A stretch of DNA of 11,203 bases from Acholeplasmataceae bacterium (GTDB lineage: Bacteria; Bacillota_I; Bacilli_A; Acholeplasmatales; Acholeplasmataceae), in contig JAUSOA010000145.1 of NCBI GenBank assembly GCA_030656435.1, forward strand, positions 1 through 11,203. The letters are read 5' to 3'. Shown piece after piece: positions 7,355 to 11,203 of this stretch (the stretch's first letter is position 1; each line of letters starts with the position of its first letter). Both the position numbers and the translations under genes were made by a program. The notes below the pieces were generated by a model. The model was not told where the DNA came from. It worked only from the letters and a program-made list of their open reading frames with translations, and made no database searches.

Positions 7355-8069
7355 TTTCAATGACCTCCTCGAATGTAACATAATCACCTGCAAGGGCATG
7401 AAGTATAACAGCTATAATTGTATTATTTGAGTCGACGATTCTTGTAGTTGCAAAAAATATTTTATCTTTTATTTCAATGTTAAGAAGTAGAGATTCAACA
7501 TTACCAGATTCACTAGCAATGATGTCTGTATAAATGCCAGAAATATGATAGTTATATTGTTTCGTTATTAATGTCAAAAAATCTTCAGTTTGACTTACAT
7601 ATTTTTCCAAATTTGGGAAATATTTATAGGGAAAAAATGCTCTTTGAAGAGATATAGGATAATTATCAATCAATAAACGATAGCTAATATCATAAGACTT
7701 TTCGCCTTCATGTAGACCGAGTATTGGATAGACTTGGTTACGGTAATCAATTGAGCCAATAACAACAACTTCTTTTTTGGCGAGTCCCCCAAAGCTAAAG
7801 ATGTCTTTTACTGTCCCTTTATGCCGATATCTTCTATTCACAAAGGTTCCATAGCCCTGCTTACTCATAACAAGGCCATTTTTTATGAGTTCCTCATATG
7901 CTTTTCGAATCACAGAACGACTTAATCCGAAAAGATCACAAAGGTCTTTTTCTGTAGGTAATTTATCTAAATGTCTCAATTGATTCGAGTATATAGCATT
8001 CTCTATAGCTTTCATAATCTGCTTATAGATTGGGACTTTAGAAAACTTATCGATATATATAGGGATCAT
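7341..8069 (-). CDS. GntR/UTRA-family transcriptional regulator
   Basis: The 242-residue repressor-type protein has a canonical GntR winged helix: PIYKQIMKAIENAI (13-26), LPTEKDLCDLFGLSRSVIRKAYEEL (37-61) and the wing GYGTFV (72-77). A UTRA domain (about 95-235) follows. UTRA domains bind small ligands, often sugar phosphates, amines or amino acids; the ligand cannot be read here. The start is the ATG at 8069, with AAGGTGA 5 nt upstream. An in-frame GTG at 8078 overlaps that ribosome binding site and is rejected. It is the first gene of a two-regulator unit and is divergent from the small Pro/Lys peptide gene. That makes autoregulation and control of the peptide gene the most likely roles, by position only. 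Confidence 0.92.
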   Translation of the reverse strand: MIPIYIDKFSKVPIYKQIMKAIENAIYSNQLRHLDKLPTEKDLCDLFGLSRSVIRKAYEELIKNGLVMSKQGYGTFVNRRYRHKGTVKDIFSFGGLAKKEVVVIGSIDYRNQVYPILGLHEGEKSYDISYRLLIDNYPISLQRAFFPYKYFPNLEKYVSQTEDFLTLITKQYNYHISGIYTDIIASESGNVESLLLNIEIKDKIFFATTRIVDSNNTIIAVILHALAGDYVTFEEVIENERY

Positions 8070-8191
8070 GACTATCACCTTCTTTATTAATAGTATATAT
8101 GATTTGATAAAATAGCGTATGTAATTTTTTTAGTTTATCGATTTTATTAAAATAAAAACCACAAAATACTTAAGATTTTATAAAGAAAAAA

Positions 8192-8206
8192 ATAGTTAAA
8201 AACTAT
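8192..8206. promoter_or_regulatory. Candidate operator: ATAGTT-AAA-AACTAT
   Basis: Two perfect 6-bp half-sites are separated by 3 bp. A short AT-rich palindrome between divergent genes, one of them a GntR regulator, is a reasonable operator candidate. Such repeats also occur by chance in DNA this AT-rich, so confidence is low. Confidence 0.3.
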
Positions 8207-8316
8207 GCTTCTATAAACTGAATATTTGTACTAAATTTTCTTTATTTTCATGAGCACAAAATCTATAAAAAGCGTATAATGAAGGTGTATGAAGCAACCA
8301 TTAAATTAACAAGATA

Positions 8317-8408
8317 AAATGATGCTGTAAACTCAATTTAAACTCTCGATTGCATGTTTGTTTTCAATCCAAATTGCAGTTATAATTTAATTGTTTACCA
8401 CATCATTT
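8317..8408 (+). ncRNA. Possible structured leader upstream of the Pro/Lys peptide gene
   Basis: AAATGATG (8317-8324) pairs with CATCATTT (8401-8408), then after a 2x2 internal loop GTAAAC (8327-8332) pairs with GTTTAC (8393-8398). After a 2-nt bulge AATT (8335-8338) pairs with AATT (8389-8392). The total is 18 bp. A small internal hairpin GATTG/CAATC (8348-8352 with 8365-8369) is also possible. If transcription starts from TATAAT at 8275-8280, this forms in the 5' leader and leaves the ribosome binding site (8437-8442) free. If the 8381-8386 box is used, the arms are instead DNA sites flanking the promoter. I do not recognise a known riboswitch. Confidence 0.4.
8358..8386 (+). promoter_or_regulatory. 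Candidate promoter of the peptide gene
   Basis: A consensus -10 TATAAT (8381-8386) and a partial -35 TTGTTT (8358-8363) are separated by 17 bp, predicting a start near 8393. A competing TATAAT at 8275-8280 has a consensus -10 but only weak -35 matches (TGAGCA at 8251-8256). Confidence 0.45.
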
Positions 8409-8449
8409 CAATCATAGAAAAATCATAATCGAAAGTGAGGTGAAAACAC

Positions 8450-8545
8450 ATGCAAAACAAGAAACCAGCTCCAAAAGCTCCAGTTCAACCAGTTAAACCA
8501 GCTCCAAAAGCTCCAGTTCAACCAGCTAAACCAGTTAAGAAGTAG
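8450..8545 (+). CDS. 31-residue Pro/Lys/Ala-rich repeat peptide
   Basis: The reading frame encodes a highly cationic peptide (8 Lys, no acidic residue, 9 Pro). After MQNKK come two 11-residue repeats, PAPKAPVQPVK and PAPKAPVQPAK, then PVKK. It has no Cys, aromatic residue, signal peptide or membrane segment. Evenly spaced prolines favour an extended polyproline-II shape. Support for a real gene is a strong ribosome binding site GAGGTG (8437-8442) 7 nt before the ATG, in-register repeats with consistent codons (CCA, GCT, AAA), a promoter candidate upstream and an intrinsic terminator about 80 nt downstream. I do not recognise it. Possible roles are a nucleic-acid or ribosome-binding peptide, a proline-rich antimicrobial-like peptide, or a cell-surface linker; none is demonstrated. 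The gene is too short for most annotation pipelines. Confidence 0.6.
   Translation: MQNKKPAPKAPVQPVKPAPKAPVQPAKPVKK
8465..8530 (+). repeat. Two tandem 33-bp repeats
   Basis: Copies 8465-8497 and 8498-8530 are identical except for one base (GTT versus GCT at 8492-8494 and 8525-8527, Val versus Ala). The 33-bp unit is 11 codons, so copy-number change would keep the frame. Confidence 0.95.
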
Positions 8546-8558
8546 TCAATGAAATTTT

Positions 8559-8602
8559 CTTTGATCAAAGCTTGACACAAACTGATTGTAGAATGCAATC
8601 AG
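8559..8602. promoter_or_regulatory. Palindromes after the peptide gene
   Basis: A perfect 12-bp palindrome, CTTTGATCAAAG (8559-8570), is followed at once by TTGACA (8572-8577) and then by CTGATTG (8582-8588) paired with CAATCAG (8596-8602) around a 7-nt loop. TTGACA has only a poor -10 partner (TGCAAT 8594-8599, 16-bp spacer). These may be hairpins in the peptide transcript's 3' region or operator sites. Confidence 0.35.
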
Positions 8603-8623
8603 ACTAAAAACTACTAATATACC

Positions 8624-8659
8624 AACATGCCAGTTCGACCGAACTGACATGTTTTTTTT
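8624..8659 (+). terminator. Terminator of the peptide transcript
   Basis: AACATGCCAGTTC (8624-8636) pairs with GAACTGACATGTT (8641-8653) with one C-A mismatch around a 4-nt loop, followed by a T run up to 8659. It isolates the peptide gene from the downstream operon. Confidence 0.9.
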
Positions 8660-8691
8660 ACTTCATTATTAGGTTACTTATAAAAAATATA

Positions 8692-8706
8692 TAGAAAACG
8701 TTATCA
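8692..8706. promoter_or_regulatory. cre-like operator upstream of the hydrogenase-type operon
   Basis: TAGAAAACGTTATCA fits the CcpA cre consensus WTGNAARCGNWWWCA except at one position (A for T at the second base), with the central CG intact and the inner 12 bp palindromic at 10 positions. Its centre lies about 75 bp before the predicted transcription start. A CcpA- or other LacI-family regulator is the likely binder; no such gene is in the window. Confidence 0.45.
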
Positions 8707-8758
8707 TCATTAATTTACATACAATATACCTAAAAAATCTTTTAAAATGCCAAATAAG

Positions 8759-8767
8759 TGATATAAT
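8759..8767 (+). promoter_or_regulatory. Extended -10 promoter of the [2Fe-2S]/DRTGG/PHP operon
   Basis: TGATATAAT (8759-8767) is a perfect extended -10. The -35 region (TTTTAA near 8740-8745) is poor, which extended -10 promoters tolerate. The predicted start near 8774 leaves a leader of about 34 nt with AAAGGAG. Confidence 0.7.
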
Positions 8768-8807
8768 GAAGGTGCAAATAACGATACACAACTTAAAGGA
8801 GTTTCTA

Positions 8808-9326
8808 ATGAACGCACATTCACAGATTACTAGTGAAAAGCTTGCTCTTTTTCACTTGCAGTTAGAAAAAAACAAATCGCTGCCAGGACCACTAATGCCG
8901 ACGCTACATGATGCTCAGCATATTTTTGGTTATATTCCTCTGTCTATTCAAAAAATTATATCCAATGAGCTTGGTGAGAGCATTGCCAAGATCAATGGAG
9001 TCGTTACCTTTTATGGTAATTTCTCAGTCACCCCACGTGGTAAAAGAACTATAGGTGTTTGTCTTGGAACTGCCTGCTATGTCAGAGGGTCTAAAAACAT
9101 TATGGACACCATGGAAGATGATTTAAAAATCAAGTCGGGTGAAACGACTAAAGATGGAGAAATCACATTGGCTGCAACGCGCTGCATTGGTGCATGCGGG
9201 CTCGCTCCTGTTTTTTCTGTTGGAGATCATATTTACGGCAATTCAAGCGTCTCTAAGGCAAAACAAGTATTAAAAGAGATTAGAGAAGCTGCTGAACTTA
9301 AGGTGAAAACAGATGAAGCTCAGTGA
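8808..9326 (+). CDS. NuoE-like [2Fe-2S] thioredoxin-fold protein, hydrogenase-associated
   Basis: The 172-residue protein matches the 24-kDa NADH dehydrogenase subunit E / HydC / HndA family. An N-terminal helical bundle (about 1-70, with LHDAQHIFGYIPLSIQ 33-48 and INGVVTFYGNF 62-72) is followed by a thioredoxin-like [2Fe-2S] domain. The four cluster ligands are Cys85 and Cys90 (CLGTAC) and Cys126 and Cys130 (CIGAC), the standard C-x4-C...C-x3-C spacing. It would pass electrons between NAD(P)H or ferredoxin partners and a hydrogenase or dehydrogenase. The start at 8808 is set by AAAGGAG (8795-8801) 6 nt upstream; an ATG at 8766 overlaps the -10 box and is rejected. It is first in the operon. 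The gene next to it is DRTGG, not NuoF, so this copy may serve a sensing module rather than a catalytic complex. Confidence 0.93.
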   Translation: MNAHSQITSEKLALFHLQLEKNKSLPGPLMPTLHDAQHIFGYIPLSIQKIISNELGESIAKINGVVTFYGNFSVTPRGKRTIGVCLGTACYVRGSKNIMDTMEDDLKIKSGETTKDGEITLAATRCIGACGLAPVFSVGDHIYGNSSVSKAKQVLKEIREAAELKVKTDEAQ

Positions 9327-9696
9327 AATCATTAAAAAATACGATTTTAAGGTGTACACACCTGAAATACTCACCGAAATGGACATTAATTATGCTTTTT
9401 GTTCCGATTTAATGAGTGATGCATTGATCATCTTGAATTCTGTAACAGATGAAAGAATACTTACTCAAAGTATGCTCATTACAGGATTAACAACAAACCA
9501 ATCTATTCGTACAGCAGAAATGCTAGACGTCAATGTCGTCTTGCTAGTTAGAGGAAAAATTCCTTCACTTAAGGTCGTAGATCTTGCAATTGAGTCAAAA
9601 ATCCTATTGCTTGCTACTGAACAAACGATGTTCAATATGAGCGGAATGCTCTATAGAGATGGAATTAAAGGTATCTATTACAATCAACAATGGTAG
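9313..9696 (+). CDS. DRTGG-domain protein (first copy)
   Basis: This 127-residue stand-alone protein resembles the DRTGG domain, the module found between the CBS domains of CBS-DRTGG proteins and in some phosphotransacetylases, thought to bind nucleotides or mediate dimerisation. Features include the N-terminal LSEIIKKYDFKVYTPE (3-18), the CSDLMSDALIILNS segment (30-43) corresponding to the family's V/YSDLLSDVM, and a C-terminal part ending LATEQTMFNMSGMLYRDGI (100-118). The literal DRTGG string is not preserved. The gene overlaps the [2Fe-2S] gene by 14 nt and has AAGGTGA (9300-9306) 6 nt upstream, so translation is coupled. It belongs to the hydrogenase-neighbourhood gene set. Confidence 0.8.
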   Translation: MKLSEIIKKYDFKVYTPEILTEMDINYAFCSDLMSDALIILNSVTDERILTQSMLITGLTTNQSIRTAEMLDVNVVLLVRGKIPSLKVVDLAIESKILLLATEQTMFNMSGMLYRDGIKGIYYNQQW

Positions 9697-10124
9697 CTAA
9701 AGAATATCAAATCATCGCTAAAAACTATGAGCTTGCAGGTAGAGCATCTAGCGATATTAAAAGAACATTAAAAAGTACCGATATCGATAGGAATCTTATG
9801 AAGCGTGTTTGTTCTGCTTCATATGAAGCTGAAATCAATGTCGTTATCCATTCATTTGGTGGTTTTGCTACATTTCAAATGGATGAAACTAAAATTGTAC
9901 TTAATTTTATTGATGACGGTCCAGGGATTTCTAACATCGAACTTGCAATGACAGAAGGTTTTTCTACTGCAACAGAACTAGACCATTCGAATGGCTTTGG
10001 TGCTGGGATGGGACTTCCTAATATTAAACGCATTGCAGATGAAATGGATCTAAGATCAGATATATATGGCACACATTTAAAGATTACCTTTTATATTGGA
10101 GGTGTATCTCATGACGGTCAGTGA
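9690..10124 (+). CDS. RsbW/RsbT-like GHKL ATPase (anti-sigma type)
   Basis: The 144-residue protein is a single HATPase_c domain of the serine-kinase/anti-sigma class. The N box is YEAEINVVIHS (45-55, with Glu46 and Asn50), the G1 box DDGPGI (75-80), the G2 lid GFGAGMGLPNIK (102-113) and the G3 GTHLKI (127-132). The GFSTA run (90-94) is also diagnostic. Family members phosphorylate a small STAS antagonist or bind a sigma factor; neither is encoded in this window. Homologues recur in [FeFe]-hydrogenase gene clusters, where the target is unclear. The ATG overlaps the DRTGG stop by 7 nt and lacks a clear ribosome binding site, so it probably depends on coupling. Confidence 0.92.
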   Translation: MVAKEYQIIAKNYELAGRASSDIKRTLKSTDIDRNLMKRVCSASYEAEINVVIHSFGGFATFQMDETKIVLNFIDDGPGISNIELAMTEGFSTATELDHSNGFGAGMGLPNIKRIADEMDLRSDIYGTHLKITFYIGGVSHDGQ

Positions 10125-10443
10125 TATCCTTAGTAGTTCCTATTTACTTTTAACCAATCAAAACACACTTTCAAACACTTTTGAAGGCATCTATCAAACA
10201 GATCTTTTAAGTGCTGCTATAAAAAGTGCTAAGCCTAACCAAGGATTAGTCACTTTGATATCACACGTGAATACAGTCGCTTTGGCAATGATGATTGACC
10301 TTTCGTTAATCATCATTGCTGAAAATAGATTAATCTCTAAAGAAATGATTGATAAGGCCAACGAAGAAGGTATTTGTATTCTACAAACTGCTTTGAAATC
10401 ATTTGAAGTTGTCATTGATTTATATCAAAGAGGTTTTCTATGA
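10111..10443 (+). CDS. DRTGG-domain protein (second copy)
   Basis: A 110-residue second DRTGG-type protein, with TDLLSAAIKSAKPNQGLVTLISHVNTVALAMMIDL (30-64) and ILQTALKSFEVVIDLYQRGFL (90-110), is closer to the typical pattern at its C-terminus than the first copy. The ATG at 10111 is chosen because GGAGGTG (10098-10104) lies 6 nt upstream; an in-frame TTG at 10096 lies ahead of that site and is rejected. It overlaps the ATPase gene by 14 nt and the PHP gene by 4 nt. The two DRTGG proteins differ in sequence, suggesting a heteromeric sensor rather than a recent duplication; that is inference. Confidence 0.8.
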   Translation: MTVSDILSSSYLLLTNQNTLSNTFEGIYQTDLLSAAIKSAKPNQGLVTLISHVNTVALAMMIDLSLIIIAENRLISKEMIDKANEEGICILQTALKSFEVVIDLYQRGFL

Positions 10444-11141
10444 TTTATTATTATGACTTGCACATACATTCAGTATTATCACCAGATGCAGATGTCTTAA
10501 TGACACCTAATAATATATTAAATATGGCCAATCTTAAAGGCTTAAACATTATTTCAGTTACCGATCACAATTCACTGAAGCAATTACCTGTATTATATGA
10601 AATATCGAAAAGCTATGATATGCTTTTCATTCCAGGAGTAGAAATTACCGTTGAGGAAGGCTTTCACGTTCTATGCTATTTCAAGCATATTGAAGATGCC
10701 CTTACCTTTGATGCACTTATAGAAACATGTAATCATAAACAAAGATATGATGAAAAGACTTTAGGACGTTCAGAAATCACTGACATCTATGATGATGTCA
10801 TTGAAATCTATCCCTATGATTTAACTCTTTCTCTAAATCTTTCTTTGAAGCAATTGATTTTAATTCTAAAGGATTATGATCATATCTTGGTTTATGCACA
10901 TGTGGATCGAAAAAAACATAGCGGGATAGAGTTTATTCATGAAATTCCTCTCGATGCTATCGAAGTCACCAAGCATGCATCAAAAGATTTCTACCTAAAA
11001 AACAACATTCAAAACAAAATTATTCTACATAGTTCGGATGCACATCAAATTATAGATATATTAGAAAAAGAAGAAATAAATCAAATTGAACTCGAAAGCT
11101 TAACGATTGAAGCTTTCTTTAGGTACTTTCATCATGGATGA
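10440..11141 (+). CDS. PHP-domain putative metal-dependent phosphoesterase
   Basis: The 233-residue protein has the ordered PHP metal-binding motifs: DLHIHS (6-11), TDHN (41-44), PGVEIT (65-70), His76, YAHVDR (152-157) and SSDAHQ (198-203). These should build a trinuclear metal site as in PHP phosphoesterases such as histidinol phosphatase or the nucleotide-hydrolysing TrpH/YciV type. The length fits a TrpH-like single-domain enzyme, though the substrate is unknown. ATGA overlap with the preceding DRTGG gene and an AAAGAGG site a few nt before the ATG mark it as part of the operon. In this context it could hydrolyse a phosphorylated signal sensed by the DRTGG proteins; that is a hypothesis. 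Confidence 0.92.
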   Translation: MIYYYDLHIHSVLSPDADVLMTPNNILNMANLKGLNIISVTDHNSLKQLPVLYEISKSYDMLFIPGVEITVEEGFHVLCYFKHIEDALTFDALIETCNHKQRYDEKTLGRSEITDIYDDVIEIYPYDLTLSLNLSLKQLILILKDYDHILVYAHVDRKKHSGIEFIHEIPLDAIEVTKHASKDFYLKNNIQNKIILHSSDAHQIIDILEKEEINQIELESLTIEAFFRYFHHG

Positions 11142-11203
11142 TTTAGCGACTTATTTACTAGATATCATCCAAAACTCAATTGAAGCAAAAGCATCTGTTA
11201 TCG
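11134..11203 (+). CDS. Second GHKL ATPase, N-terminal fragment (runs off the window)
   Basis: Only 23 codons are visible (MDDLATYLLDIIQNSIEAKA...). LLDIIQNSIEA is an N box of the histidine-kinase-like ATPase fold, here very near the N-terminus. That placement matches the small ATP-binding proteins that follow PHP genes in hydrogenase clusters. It overlaps the PHP gene by 8 nt. The rest lies beyond the right edge, so completeness and type (kinase or anti-sigma-like) are unknown. Confidence 0.75.
   Translation, partial: MDDLATYLLDIIQNSIEAKASVI

Larger units (their letters stand above)
8070..8449. other. 380-bp divergent intergenic region with inverted repeats
   Basis: No long reading frame is present. 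The region separates the GntR pair (minus) from the peptide gene (plus). It holds a weak -10 for the regulators (TATACT on minus, 8097-8092, no good -35), a small perfect inverted repeat (8192-8206), a TATAAT at 8275-8280, a long imperfect hairpin (8317-8408) and a second TATAAT at 8381-8386. AGCGTAT occurs twice (8114-8120 and 8271-8277), the second touching a -10 box. A 6-codon reading frame at 8289 is too short to call. Confidence 0.6.

Noticed and set aside
8289..8309. Six-codon frame as a leader peptide
   Set aside because: The purine-rich stretch is too close to the ATG, the frame has no run of a regulatory amino acid, and it is not linked to a terminator.
8465..8530. Tandem repeats as a CRISPR or minisatellite
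   Set aside because: There are only two directly adjacent copies without spacers, in frame and coding an 11-residue repeat.
8348..8600. GATTGCAT (8348-8355) complementary to ATGCAATC (8593-8600) across the peptide gene
   Set aside because: An 8-bp match over 250 bp is expected by chance in AT-rich sequence.
9875..10072. Minus-strand frame of 65 codons
   Set aside because: It is antisense to the conserved ATPase motifs of the anti-sigma-like gene and has no supporting signals.
10194..10415. Minus-strand frame of 73 codons
   Set aside because: It is a shadow inside the second DRTGG gene.
9324..11141. TGA read as tryptophan (Mycoplasma code)
   Set aside because: Four genes end cleanly at TGA with the next gene's start overlapping, and Trp is encoded by TGG.

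Overview
The window is AT-rich, densely coded bacterial DNA from a low-GC Gram-positive or Mollicutes-like organism. TGA is used as a normal stop (the anti-sigma-like, [2Fe-2S], second DRTGG and PHP genes all end in TGA), so it does not use the Mycoplasma/Spiroplasma code. ClpB lacks its N-terminal domain, as in mollicutes, and its promoter carries an HrcA/CIRCE operator. The right end starts an operon of the kind found beside [FeFe]-hydrogenases in anaerobic Firmicutes and Thermotogae. Together this suggests a fermentative anaerobe near Acholeplasma/Izemoplasma or a related early Firmicutes branch. That placement is inference.

Left part (1-5430): the 3' end of an IS1182-like transposase faces clpB (minus strand), and the two share a bidirectional terminator. 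clpB has a near-perfect sigma-A promoter overlapped by CIRCE and is divergent from a low-molecular-weight protein tyrosine phosphatase gene. A tRNA-Cys(GCA) with its own promoter and terminator follows. Next is a three-gene run: a NYN-LOTUS putative RNA nuclease, a small Smr-like protein and a DUF3137 membrane protein, ended by a terminator.

Middle (5430-8700): corA, with its own promoter, faces two overlapping GntR/UTRA regulator genes on the minus strand; a strong bidirectional hairpin separates corA from them. Upstream of the regulators is a 380-bp intergenic region holding inverted repeats, then a gene for a 31-residue Pro/Lys/Ala-rich peptide made of two 11-residue repeats. That gene has a good ribosome binding site, a potentially structured leader and a terminator.

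Right part (8692-11203): an extended -10 promoter with a cre-like palindrome upstream starts a tightly overlapping operon. It encodes a NuoE-like [2Fe-2S] protein, a DRTGG protein, an RsbW/RsbT-like ATPase, a second DRTGG protein, a PHP phosphoesterase-like protein and the start of a second GHKL ATPase. This looks like a redox or nucleotide-responsive signalling module whose hydrogenase subunits would lie beyond the right edge. The biochemical role of the module is, as far as I know, unsettled.
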